A stretch of 64,000 bases of DNA from NCBI GenBank assembly GCA_014529385.2, contig CM043967.1, forward strand, positions 6,341,001 to 6,405,000, read 5' to 3'. The notes under the pieces were generated by a model. It did not search any database. It was not told where the DNA came from and saw nothing but the letters and a program-made list of their open reading frames with translations. The translations under genes and the position numbers were made by a program. How positions within the stretch are numbered: position 1 is the stretch's first letter; each line of letters starts with the position of its first letter. The DNA is from Adiantum capillus-veneris (lineage: Eukaryota; Streptophyta; Polypodiopsida; Polypodiales; Pteridaceae). Below, piece after piece: positions 1-10,603 of the stretch.

Positions 1-60
1 ATCGTAGTCCTTGGGGTTGGAGTTTGCCGCCTCCTCTGCGAGCACCCATATAATTGAGTG

Positions 61-67
61 ATTGGGC

Positions 68-105
<38 letters not shown>

Positions 106-386
106 GAGCCTCGCAGCACAGAATAGCGGCAGCTTGTGTGTGTGAGAGAAAGTGAGAGAGAGAGAGAGAGAGAGAGGAGCCTCGCAGCACAGAAACAGCG
201 GCAGCTGCATGACACAGCTAGCACGTGAGTGGCGACGATAGCAGCAACCTCTGGTATTTGAGTGACGCAGCGATCGGCCTAAGTGAGTAAACCTTAGGAA
301 AATTAACATCAACAAATGTCAGCTCGAAAGAAACTTCTCAAAGAGCGCGCGCCGGCGCGCGCTCTTTCGGAGAGTTACTTTTCGAC

Positions 387-426
<40 letters not shown>
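61..426. repeat. Compound (TG)n(GA)n microsatellites with a tandem-duplicated flank
   Basis: Three TG-then-GA compound tracts lie at about 68-104, 136-174 and 388-426. The first two are each followed by the same flank (GGAGCCTCGCAGCACAGAA, then AGCGGCAGCT) at about 105-131 and 176-206, so a unit of about 70 bp has been tandemly duplicated together with its microsatellite. Short reading frames across these tracts give only Cys-Val and Arg-Glu dipeptide runs and are not treated as genes. Confidence 0.9.
340..367. repeat. 28-bp perfect GC-rich palindrome
   Basis: The 14-nt half AAAGAGCGCGCGCC is followed at once by its exact reverse complement, with no spacer. It would form a cruciform in DNA or a hairpin in RNA. 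A shorter related string, GGGCTCTTTC, recurs near 3548. It lies between microsatellites and no gene is recognised next to it. Confidence 0.9.
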
Positions 427-758
427 GAGAAGTCCGTGGGACTAGAAGATCGATGCAGCAATGGGCGTTGGATAGATATCGCGACGCTTGCCATCGTGGC
501 AAGCAACCTCTCCTAGTTCCCAGTCAACTTCAATGGGTCGGGTCCAGGGCTGGAAAAATACATTTTTCCTAACCGAAGAAAATAAGGGCAAGCTTGAAAT
601 TTTTCCGGTTTTTAGGTCAAAATTTAAAGCTTTTGCCAGTAATTACACTAAAACTTGTGAAAACTTCTCGTTTTTCTTCAAGGCAAGCTCAAAATCTAAT
701 CGAGATTTTCGGATTTCAGCTGGTTAAAAAACATTGGACCCCGGTTTTTTTCTAACAC

Positions 759-835
759 TGGCGAGGTCAGAACCCGATAACAAGCTCAGGACTTGGCCTG
801 TGAGAGGCAGTGCCTCTACCACTGCGAGCAGTTGT
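759..835 (-). other. tRNA-like segment, possible SINE head
   Basis: On the minus strand, TCGCAGTGGTAGAGGC (812-827) resembles a pol III A box and GGGTTCTGACC (765-775) a degenerate B box, at tRNA-like spacing. The segment ends in a T/A-rich tail region (TGTTAGAAAAAAACC on the minus strand). No clean acceptor stem or anticodon arm is visible, so this is not called a tRNA gene. A decayed tRNA-derived SINE is the most natural reading, but chance similarity is possible. Confidence 0.3.
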
Positions 836-1092
836 ATCTAGCTTAGCTTGATGCGCTAGCCACCCCATAAACTGTGTGACCGGCTGTGCCGATTACCTCC
901 ACCTACACGGGGGCAAGCATCCTGATACTTAACCATTGCCCAGGCAGGTGTGGTAGCAGCTTCCAGCTGAAGGCGTCTTTGTCCTTTTTGTCAGCTGGCT
1001 CGCCCCATCCAAGTGGCTCTTCCTCTCCTTCCCTTTCCTGACTCGACTTGCCTCCATTAGCTTTCTGGATTGTTGCTTTGCTCTAGTTCTCC

Positions 1093-2259
1093 ATGGTTTC
1101 TCAGACAGAGGCCACAACTTCTAGGATACAGAAGGAGCTTGCACGGCATCATAGCAGTGCAAAAGAGGAGTTTTCCTCTCATGGGAACGTAGCCTTTTGC
1201 CAAAGATCTCCTCTTTATGCTTCTGGGGAAGAATCGGCTGCCTCCACACTTGCAACTCTTACTAAAGAAGCAAAACTTGCAACTGTTGAAGACAAGGCTC
1301 CAGGAGATAAAGCACTGGCCGTTTGCAAGTCTCTCATTGCTGGAGGTGTTGTTGGTAGAGTTTCACGTAGTGCTATGGCTCCACTTGAACGATGGAAGAT
1401 TCTTCTTCAAGCTCATAATCCATTGAAGACTAAATATAATGGCACGGTGCAAGGCTTGAAGTAGATTTGGTCAACCGAAGGCTTATGTGGATTTTTCAAA
1501 GGGAATGGAACAAACTATGCTCGAATAATTCCTAACTATGATGTGAAGTTTTACATTTATGAACAGGCTTCAAGTGCAATCTTGTGGTTGTACAGGAGGG
1601 AGATTGGGCAAGAGGATGCTGAGCTTACACCATTACTAAGACTTGGAGTTGGTGCATGTGCCACAATGTCTGCCAGGTATCCTATGGAATTGGTTCGGGG
1701 TAGGCTTGCAGTGCAGACAGAGGATTCACCAATGCATTGTCGAGGAATGTTCCATGAAGTGTCAATGATAATGAAAGAGGAAGGACCATTAGCGATCTAC
1801 AAAGGTTGGTTGCCATCTATTATTTGTATGATCCCATACATGGGTTTGAATTTTGAGGTATATGAATCACTCAAAGACTATCTGGTGAAGAGGAACATAG
1901 AAAGCAAGCCAGAAGAGAATGCTGATTTGAGCGTCCTTACAAATCTTGGATGTGGAGCAGCAGCAGGTACAGTGGGCCACACCATGGCATATCCACTTGA
2001 TGTGGTACTAAGGAGGATGCAGATGGTGGGATATTGAAAGGGTGCCTTCTTTGTCATTACTGCGGATGATCTGATGAAGGCACCGGTTCAGTACACTGGG
2101 ATTATTGATGCTTAGACTGTTTGCAATGTAGGATTTGGAGCCTTGTACAAAGGCTTGATTCCCAATTCTGTCAAGGTTGTTCCTTCTATTGGTTTGGTGT
2201 TTGTGACATACGAGGGGATGAAGGATCTTCTTGGAGTCGAATTCCAAATATCAGATTAA
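1093..2259 (+). pseudogene. Retropseudogene of a mitochondrial adenine nucleotide transporter (ADNT1-like)
   Basis: Conceptual translation in one frame gives a mitochondrial carrier family protein of about 389 codons, very close to plant ADNT1, an inner-membrane ATP/ADP/AMP exchanger. It has a leader of about 75 residues, then three carrier repeats. The PX[DE]XX[KR] signatures read PLERWK (repeat 1), PMELVR (repeat 2) and PLDVVL (repeat 3, where the final basic residue is lost). The C-terminus GVEFQISD followed by TAA matches the family end. It is uninterrupted by introns, although plant ADNT1 genes normally have them, so a processed copy is inferred. Three in-frame stops break it: TAG at 1462-1464, TGA at 2035-2037 (probably from Trp) and TAG at 2113-2115, beside a loss of about two codons. 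No poly(A) tail is obvious. The upstream 950-1092 may be retained 5' UTR. Confidence 0.88.
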
Positions 2260-2386
2260 GTGAATCTGCAATCAGCAATAGCAATAGGATAGAAGAGATT
2301 GTACATGGACAAATGATTTGAAAGCACATCGGCCATAGTACTAATTTGTAAGAGTCTCTAATTTTTTAAATAAGGAAAATCTAAAT

Positions 2387-3005
2387 GATAAGTCTGGGTG
2401 TGCGCTAGTAGGGGGGCCTAATCACTTTTACTCTTTTATTACTGAGAATCAAGAAAGATACCGCCAATTGCAGGAGCTTCCATTCTCTGAAGCTGCCATT
2501 CACTGAAGCTGTTAGGGCTGCCAATTGCAGGAGCCAGTAGCTGCCAGGATAACAAGTAAAGCGGTGGTAGCAAAGACATGCATAGAGGAGATTTTGCAGC
2601 CCTTGGCGGACAGATCTCAAAGTGTGGTTGTGCTCTACAAGGACAAAGCCACAGGTGCTCTTATGGTCTGCAAGGCGAACTGGGTTCATGCCTCCACGAG
2701 CAGACGACTGAAGAGTACAAAGGCTGTGGTGAAACTAGCTGCTCTCACGATCATGCCGCACTCACGGAAGGAGAAGGCTGGTCTTTGTTGGGGGCATTAT
2801 GCCTCAGGCAACAAGCTGCGGATGGTGGGACGTTTAGCCCATGCTTCTTGGTTCTAGTAGGGGCAGGTAGAGATCGATTCTTGTGTAGTTTTGCTTTGTG
2901 TCACGAGGTAGTACCGCTTCGATTATTCTGGCTGGAAGAATCTGCGAAGTATCTACCTAATAAAAAGAGAAATGGCCCAGTAGATAAGTCTGGGTGTGCG
3001 CTAGT
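2387..3005. repeat. Segment bounded by a 23-bp perfect direct repeat
   Basis: The same 23 bp (beginning GATAAGTCTGGG and ending GCGCTAGT) occurs at 2387-2409 and 2983-3005, enclosing about 573 bp. Inside, a 15-bp piece, GCCAATTGCAGGAGC, is repeated at about 2463 and 2520. Open frames in the interior (for example 2525-2857 plus) match no family I recognise. The repeat is too long for a usual target-site duplication and fits a segmental duplication or slippage better. Confidence 0.6.
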
Positions 3006-3427
3006 CTGATGCTTTTATTTTTTTTTTAAAAAGAGGGAGAGGGAAAGACAGAAGTGCGATTTAGCAAGAGCGCCTCTCTAGAGGTCTCCTTTTGCTGCGT
3101 CTACCCGTCCCCAACAGAAGTTCTGAACTCTTGCCTCGCAGGAGCGTGTGCTCTCCCTCCCCTACCTGACTTAGTCTAACAATCACCACAATTCTTCACA
3201 TTGGATACTTGATTGGGTTGGGAAAAACCTACTCAAGCCGCAACACCAGAAACGATGGTGCAACAAGAGATTAGGTTGGGCTACGTCAACATGCAGAAGC
3301 TCTCCTTGTGACAAAGGACAAGGTCACATGATGAACATCAACACAGATATGTTGATCCTACAACATGCACGATCTCCGCCTCCTCAGCCTCTTACCTTCC
3401 AGCCTTCCTTGGCCATATATGATCCCT

Positions 3428-3430
<3 letters not shown>

Positions 3431-3503
<73 letters not shown>
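3431..3503. repeat. (CT)n microsatellite, about 36 units
   Basis: This is an almost uninterrupted CT run. Frames through it give Ser-Leu or Leu-Ser dipeptide repeats only. No gene is recognised around it. Confidence 0.97.
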
Positions 3504-3507
<4 letters not shown>

Positions 3508-3599
3508 CATCTCTCTCGATCTCTCTAAAAAAAAATCCCCACTGGTGCGGGCTCTTTCAGATACTTTTTTTAAAAAGAGGTTGTGAGAGAGCGAGGAGA

Positions 3600-4879
3600 G
3601 AGAAAGAGAGGGGGAGGGGTTGAAACAAAAAACCTAGGTTTAGTGTAATCCCACTTGCAAATTTTGAGATTCACCTCTAAATTTTAAATTTGAAAGTGAG
3701 AAAATGTACAAAATTTAGAGAAATTTAGCGTCATTTGGTGTAAAAACCTTCAAATTAAATTTAGTAAATTTACCACTAAAATTCTCATAGATAGGTTTGC
3801 CAAGTTTTCAGAACAAAGTTTTTTTCGAGCACTGGTCCCTGCCCGTACGTGAAAGAGTCCGCGTCACTTTCAAAGAGATTTTTTGAAGGGTTTTGTTTAT
3901 ACTATATAGCTGTTGAAAATGACGATGGTTGAACTTGAAGACCTTCTTGCCTCATCTATTGTGAGTTTCCTTGCGCAACTCCTTCAAAACCAAATTTGTC
4001 AATGATTAGGGACCCTGAGAGTTACCTTTCCTAGCCAACACAGTTGTCTGGACGTGGCACAATTTTGTTTGTTGTAGCACAACCAACCTCCCGGTTACCC
4101 CTTGCAGGGGGTTATCTTATGCCACATCAATCTGCAAGAGGATAGATGCAATGCTAGACTACCATCCATTTGAATTTCTATGATGCATTGATGAACGTAC
4201 AACTCCCAAACAGTAGATGGATTTTCTCAAAAGAATAGCCTCATTGCAATAATAGAAGTATTTTCAAATTTCCACCATTTTCTCTAGAGTAACTTAAAAT
4301 ACATAGTATGTTATCCTACATCAACCTGCAATAACTTGAGGTAGAGCAAGAGAGAGGAGGAGAAGAAGAAGAAGAAGAAGAAGAAGTGACGAGAAGCTCA
4401 AGCTCCTAGACTCTCCTTATTCATGAGATTTGTTCAAGTGGCAACAACCTTACTCTTTTAGTGTAAGTCCCGTGGTCCTACATGTAGGGAGGTAGGAATA
4501 GGGGATTTATATCCATTGGAATCATGGTGCCATTATTCCCAACAAGGATCAATCTAGTGGCAGAAATGAGCTTCCAATATCTGAGGGTAACTTGTTTCAA
4601 GAAGAGGAATATCAACATGCCATTGTGTGGGTTCCAATTGTTCTAACCCATCAAAGGAAACATTCTACCAAACCCTTGTTCAAGGATTTTCTTTTGTCAA
4701 ACATTTGTGGTCGTTCTACCATTAAAATTAGGTGTAATCTTGTTTTAGTTTTTTTAGGTTGTGCTTGAAGTCACCTAAAAAATCATGTTTGGGTTTTTTT
4801 TTTTTGCATAGTGTGCCTTGGCCAATCTTGCTCATTTTAGGGATTGCTCGGAAAATCTCGCTCGAAATTTGAGATTCCT
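3600..4879. other. AT-rich intergenic stretch, no gene seen
   Basis: I see no coding region, RNA gene or repeat pair here, apart from a short GAA run near 4357-4385 and poly-T tracts near 4797. It probably consists of decayed repeat sequence. Confidence 0.5.
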
Positions 4880-6358
4880 CCTCTGAGCAAAGGATCAAGA
4901 TCCAAGTGCAGCTTGATGTAGCAAATGCTTCTCTGCAGTACTCTGAGCAAAGGATTAATGATTAGGCAACATTTTTGAGACAAATAAGACAAAATCCTAT
5001 TATCGCTTCAATCAAAGGTACAATGAAGTCTATAAGACTTTGGAAAAGAGAAACATGGATCTTTTGCTAGAGCTAAAGCTAAAACAATCACAAAGACGAG
5101 ACCTTGCATTGATGCGGGTTCAAAGAGAAAGAGAAATTGCTCAAATAGATAGCAGAATTAAAGAGATTCAATCAGCTGCTGAGAGAGGGACAACCAGAAA
5201 ATCAGGAAGAAGCAGGTACCTCTGAACAACCATTTGTTGACATACCCTTAGTCTCATTTACTGAGATGAAAACACATCCGTTAGAAGGGCTAACAGGAGA
5301 GTCAGAGTTTGACTTTCACGTACCACTCACTGAAGCCGAGAAAGTGTCCATGGTCCATCTTTCTAAAGCCGAGGAATATGCACTAAAAGAGCAGATTTCC
5401 CAAGAAACAGATGCTGAATGGAAAGCAACAATGGATTGGGAGTTGAGAGTTCTCCATTCAATCAATGTAACTCAACTCACTGCCAACCAAATCAATGCTT
5501 AGTGGCATCAGCAATCACTACCATACCCCTTTATCAAAGTGGAGTCACTACAAGTAAAGGAAAGACTATACAAAGATATGCAGGCAGAAGGCTCAAAGGA
5601 CATCCACCCCAAGTGGAAAAAGAGCTGGTTGAACAAGAATTTGAGATATCTAATTATGTTCACAAGATCACCTGCAGCCCTCCAGAAAGACCCAACATTC
5701 TGTCCTGGACCAAGGGTAAGGACCTGGCAGGTATATGGAGCACTGAGAAAGAAGAGGCCGACATGGCTGAACTACCCATGTCTACCTGCTCTAGAGCAGG
5801 GAACACCAACGGAAGAATACATGGTGAAAACCCTAATGGGTGCCATGACCTTCTTCAAGAGCCCCCCTGACCTCTTATGTGCCATGCTGTATAAGATTTG
5901 CAGAATGCTGCTCACTTGCATTCAAGCTTTTCACGAGCCAGAGAAAACCAGAGCACCATGGATATCTTTTCTCAAAGGAAATAAGGGTCTTTGTTATGAC
6001 TTAAGTGGTTAGCCTTCAAAGGAAGTCCTTTTACAGCTTCTATGCCAGATGCATGTTTTTGCTCTATAGCAATATGTTGGCATTTGAGGAAGCATTCTAT
6101 ACAGATTTCTTCACTTGGTGAACAAAGATATTTGGGCTAGTGGTAAGTAACCTTACATCCAAATTTGTTGGCTATTCAGCCATTAAACTTAAAAACAGAG
6201 TCACCATGCAGTTCTTGCAAGTTCCTGACAAAGAACGAAGAATCAGATATGAGAAAGCACTCCATGCGCTTAAAGATCACCTCGCCAGTCGTCAACCCAA
6301 AGACTACTTCAATCCATGAAGCTGTGGCAAGGGATGACACAGTCGAGGAGGGGAGGAA
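4880..6358 (+). pseudogene. Fragment of giant-element ORF3 (third copy, G3)
   Basis: A plus-strand, stop-riddled copy of the C-terminal half of the ORF3 protein also present in G1 (11376-14952 minus) and G2 (36731-40265 minus). Recognisable blocks: the coiled-coil start QSQRRDLALMRVQRE (about 5088-5132), WELRVLHS (about 5437), WHQQSLPYP just after a TAG at 5500-5502, YMVKTL (about 5818), and CYDLSG (about 5994) followed by TAG. Further blocks continue near 6165-6355. Similarity to the G2 copy starts near 4880, so the N-terminal domain and all of gag-pol are absent. It ends in a purine-rich tract (6345-6358) directly before the LTR. It is a truncated 3' end of a G2-type element, and its function is unknown. 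Confidence 0.8.
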
Positions 6359-6825
6359 TGTTAACAGCAATCTAACTCGGATAACTCGGCTAACTTTTTT
6401 TGGAGCCTTTTTTGTAAAAACACTTATTATTTTGATGAATTGGGAATGTTGTAACTCCTACTTTCCAGATAAACAGTGTAATTGATGACCAGGGGCTACA
6501 AGCTTCCTGATTGTATCAACCTGTCTTTAGTTAGAGCTCCCAGATTATTAGTTTTGACCACAAAATCCTTGGCTAAGGTATAAAAGCCAATTTTTGTAAG
6601 TATTTTAGAAGTTTTGGATAATAGAAACACAGCATGACCTAATGGCACTCACTTCTCTCCTTCTTGTGCTTTCTACTCCCTTCCCGGTTGTCACATTGTA
6701 GTGCCGTCTATTGGGTTGCAATCGTAAGTAAGAGCTCTACACATTGACGTAAGCATTTCATGGTAATTTGTAGCTGTTGGCGTCGCCGACCTGCGGCCTA
6801 ATTTCATCGTAAGTAGGAATTAAAG
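6359..6825 (+). mobile_element. Truncated LTR of a G2-family element
   Basis: It begins TGTTAACAGCAA straight after the polypurine tract and follows the LTRs of G2 through U3 and into R/U5. A TATA box, TATAAAAG, lies at 6579-6586, the same place as in the G2 LTRs (36510-36517 and 55167-55174, minus strand). Similarity to the G2 LTR is lost around 6822, so the 3' part is missing. With the ORF3 fragment before it, this is the 3' end of a third giant element in plus orientation. Confidence 0.82.
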
Positions 6826-6851
6826 CTTCTTTCCACTTCACTGTAACACTT

Positions 6852-6990
6852 CACTACAAGAGGTTCTTCATATTAGTGACGCTAGCAGTGCAACACTAAA
6901 ATGTGAAAACCCACTGTGTCGCTATGAGCGTCGCTATATCATTTGTTGCATAGCGACGCTCATAGCGACTCCGATAGAGTAAAAAAATAA
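6852..6990 (+). mobile_element. CACTA-like terminus with subterminal hairpin
   Basis: CACTACAAGAGG at 6852 matches the usual start of plant En/Spm (CACTA) terminal inverted repeats. About 65 bp inside lies a perfect inverted repeat with 20-bp arms at 6918-6937 and 6950-6969 and a 12-nt loop. Its repeated core, GCGTCGCTAT, resembles CACTA subterminal motifs. No matching opposite terminus was found in the window, so this is an orphan end or a small non-autonomous element. Confidence 0.5.
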
Positions 6991-7080
6991 TCTGCGAGTG
7001 CCAAAAACTCAAATCTCAAATCAGAGTTTTAGCACTCTAGAGAAACATGTATACCCGCGCCGCTCTCTCTCTATATCCCC

Positions 7081-7222
7081 CCCCCCCCCCCCACACACAC
7101 ACACACACGAGGAGAGGAAGGAGATCCAAGTATGCTCCTTCCCTCTCCTCCCTCTCATGTTCCCTTCCCCTCTTTCTCTCTCTCCCTCTCTCTCTCTCTC
7201 TCACTCACACACACATTGTGTG

Positions 7223-7305
<83 letters not shown>
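7081..7305. repeat. Compound microsatellite block: C, CA, CT, TG, GA
   Basis: Poly-C (about 7078-7091), (CA)n (7091-7108), (CT)n (about 7162-7203), (TG)n (7230-7258) and (GA)n (7259-7305) follow one another. Reading frames across it are low-complexity shadows. Confidence 0.95.
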
Positions 7306-7636
7306 AAATAATGTACACACACATGCATAAACAAAGAACACATACACACACATTGAGAGCGGAAAAGAGATATATATAAAGCAAAGAGAGAGAATGAATG
7401 AGAGAGAGAGAAGGGGAGAAAACAAAGAGAGATTAAAAAATAGAGAAAGAGAGAGAATATTAAATGAAATGTTATATTAACATCTTCAAATTTCAAATGA
7501 TTTATGAGAACAATCCGATAAACTCCTTGTGGATCTAATATAATGTATGCATTGTCCAAGAAAATAGTGCATTGATTGGTGAAGAACTTCGTCAACGTAT
7601 GTCTTTGTAAATAGACGTACTATGACATATATAGAT

Positions 7637-7638
<2 letters not shown>

Positions 7639-7696
<58 letters not shown>
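7639..7696. repeat. (AG)n microsatellite, 29 units
   Basis: An uninterrupted AG run. The neighbouring AT-rich sequence (7700-8000) has no recognisable gene. Confidence 0.97.
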
Positions 7697-7699
<3 letters not shown>

Positions 7700-8006
7700 A
7701 CATAGGTTTATGATTTAGTTTTTATATTTAAGTTAGAGTTTAAGTTTAGATTGAATATTAGAGCTTTGGGGTTAGGTTTAGGATTTAACTCAAGATTTAA
7801 GGTTTAGAGCTAAAGAAGAGGCCCAAACCATCTCTCTCTCTTTTGTAGAGCTACAGGTGTGCATGTTTGAAGGTAGTTAGCTTTGGAATGTTCAAAGGTA
7901 GGCAGCAACACTAGCTGCTGAAATCATTCTCCTTTTGTTGATCTTGAGTGATGGAAGAGGAAAGTGGATAACTCAGGACTTTCACAACGTATCAAGTTGG
8001 CTTGTC

Positions 8007-8008
<2 letters not shown>

Positions 8009-8070
<62 letters not shown>
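8009..8070. repeat. (TG)n(AG)n compound microsatellite
   Basis: TG to about 8037, then AG to 8070: the same TG-to-GA order as the tracts at 68, 136, 388 and 7230. Confidence 0.95.
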
Positions 8071-8074
<4 letters not shown>

Positions 8075-8753
8075 CACTCACAGTGCTGATAGGAATTAGA
8101 GCAGCTGAAGCGGATGACGTAGCAGGAGCAATTTTCATTTGAAAAATTTGCATTTTTGTTTTGTGTATGTGCATGCATGTTTGATAGAGAGAGAAAGATT
8201 AGGTTAGATTTTGGATTTAGTTTTTATATTAAAATTTAGCTGCAAGATTACGGTTTAAATTTAGAGTTAGCTTTATGGTTATGTTTGCAGTAGTTTGCAT
8301 GTAGCTCACATGAGTTTAGGTATGTAGTTGTATGCAAGCTAACAAGTGCAAACATCTCTCTTTCTCTCCAAACTAAACGATGTGGATTTTGTATGCAAGC
8401 TCACAAGTGCAAACATCTCTCTCTCTTTCTCCCATTCGTCCTCTCCACGGATGCGGCATTAAGATGGAAAGCTTTCAACGACATGATACTCAGAATGGAG
8501 GTAGACATGTAATGTGCACAGTAATACCTCAAACAAGGAGCTGCTATGAAGATATGTTAAGATGTTGTGAATTGCTACAGTTGAACAAGAGGCAAAGGGG
8601 TTTTGTCCACTACATGCATTGTCATGTAGACGTGGGTGTGTTGATTTATCATACCAACAAATATAGGCATTGACAAATCAAAAAGAAATAATAACCCGAT
8701 GCTTTTGATCTTCGTGCACCTCTAACCGAGAAGAACGGGGATCGGACATGGCG
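8071..8753. other. Unassigned stretch before the C1 LTR
   Basis: An open frame at 8380-8673 (plus, 97 codons) matches nothing I recognise. A piece of about 28 bp (AGCTMACAAGTGCAAACATC and flank) is repeated at about 8337 and 8397. No RNA gene is visible. Confidence 0.4.
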
Positions 8754-10338
8754 TTTCATAAAATCTATATCTACCCAGCCCAAATGATTTTCTCATATTA
8801 AAACTAATCATTTAATGTGGGGGAATAAATGGGAACAAGGGTTAAGATCTAGACATGTGCTTACAGATGTATCTCAACATGGGGCCAATGGTAAAGGGGC
8901 CCAAATGAGAGATGGTCTATCAAAGAGCAAGGATAATCAATGGAGCATAAGACCTTAGGGTTAGCTTCATTGAAGCCCTCCAATAATTAGTTAAAAGTCC
9001 TTTGACCTTAGGTAAGCTAGGGCTGAGCTTGAGGTGGGAACCCGGCCCAAGCTTAAGGTGCTTGTCGTGCTTGATGACTAAGGTGCTTGAGGTGCCTGAT
9101 GGTTGAGATGCTTGAGGTGCTTGTCATGATTGAGATGCTAGGGCTGTACTTGAGGTGAGAACCCAGCCCAAGCTTGAGGGCCTTAAGGGCCAAGCCTGTG
9201 GTGAGAACTAGGCCCAAGGTTGAGGGGCTTGAGGTGGCACAAAAGTCAAAGGTAATCCCTACAAGGACGGGACGAGCCCTACAAGAGGGGGGATGACAGA
9301 GAACCCACACACACACTCACACAATGCATGCTTGGTACAAAGAAAACAAAAGGGACACTTGTCAAGTTCCTCCTCATGTTGCCTTTATGGTGTGCCTGAA
9401 GCCTATTGGTTGGCCACCCAAGGGGTCCAATGATAAATTAGACGATTTAATTAATTGTTTTTACATTTATCAAGTCCTCTTTCTCAAAGGAGAAAGGGGG
9501 ACACTTGTCCCAAGGCTACCCTTTGTTACTTGATTTAGCTCCTTCTTGTTTTGGGTTAGGCCTGGATGGGTCCAATGATCTTCAAGCATGAGCTACAAGG
9601 GGAGGTCAACCAAGGAAGCTAGGGGCTTGATTAGGGGGTATAATCTCCCACACACACTCTTATTGTGTGAAGTGCAAAGTGCAAGAGCTCTCTCTCCTTC
9701 TCCAAGCAAGTAGAGAGGTTGAGAGCCTACACCAAAACTCTTGTCTATGGAGTGCAAATCCAACCAAGAGCCATGCTTCAATGCTTAAGCTTGCCATCTT
9801 CTCCATCTTCATTACTATGCTATTATGTATGCTAGCAAGAAGAGTGATGATAAGTGAGGAACCAATTCTTTCTCCTATGAAATGTTTCTTCTTCCTCTTC
9901 CCTACCCTCATTCCCTACTGCTATCTCTCTTGACCTTCGAACGTGTTTGAGGTCTTGGGACTGAGGCTTGGGATAGTTAATGCTTTCCTCAAAATTTTAT
10001 GTTATACTCGTGATGCATGAAGCTTTCTATATTCATTGCATCACCTAGGTCACAAAGAACACAAAGATTGTATTGTAACAAGTCTCTCTTGATGGGAGAA
10101 ATCATAATACAAATGCCATTGGAGGGGGAATTGCCGGCTCCACATAAATACGGTCCTCAACTGTTGTCATATTCTCTAAATTCTCTCTCTTGCAAAAGTA
10201 TTGTTCATGCCAAGTTAACTAAATGCTATGATTATGTTGCTACCATCAATTATGTTCACCCGCTATGCTCACAAAGTAATTCTACATAAGTACTCTCTCT
10301 AATTACCCTACTCAGCTTAATAGGCCAATTCCATTATA
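8754..10338 (+). mobile_element. C1 5' LTR, about 1585 bp
   Basis: It aligns over its whole length with the C2 3' LTR at 60996-62581 (1586 bp) and with the interrupted C2 5' LTR at 57966-59173. Its start TTTCATAAAATC and end CCATTATA are mutated from the TG...CA seen in C2 (TGTCATAAAATC and CCATTACA). Internally it holds tandem-like strings such as GGTGCTTGAGGTGC (about 9057-9130) and a CA tract near 9301. Open frames inside (for example 9053-9316 minus and 9660-9933) are shadows in LTR sequence. Confidence 0.88.
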
Positions 10339-10352
10339 TTGGTATCGGAGCA
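10339..10352 (+). other. C1 primer-binding site (initiator tRNA-Met)
   Basis: TTGGTATCGGAGCA directly abuts the LTR end. The plant initiator tRNA-Met primer site TGGTATCAGAGC is matched with one change (A to G). C2 has the exact consensus at 59175-59186. Confidence 0.9.
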
Positions 10353-10603
10353 TTTGGTGTCTCTTTTCTTGCATAAAAAGAGAGGTCCTTAAGTAGCCTA
10401 TAAATGGTTGATTTTGTCAATTATATTAAGGTAAGTGGGACTGGGATCTATTATCGGTTTTGTTGAGCCCACTATGTCGGATATGGTGCACACCTCGGGA
10501 GCTTTGGACTTAATAATGGAGTCTTTTTAGAGTTGCCTACAGCTTTACAATTATTGAGCTATAAGAAGTCCAAAAGGAGTTAGACCTCGACAACTCTGCT
10601 ATG

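Noticed and set aside
3328-3586. Ser/Leu-repeat proteins over the CT tract
   Set aside because: They are translations of a dinucleotide microsatellite in several frames, with no other coding sign.
7155-7595. 146-codon minus-strand frame with Ser-Leu and Thr-His runs
   Set aside because: It spans (GA)n and (TG)n tracts; open only because the repeats lack stops.
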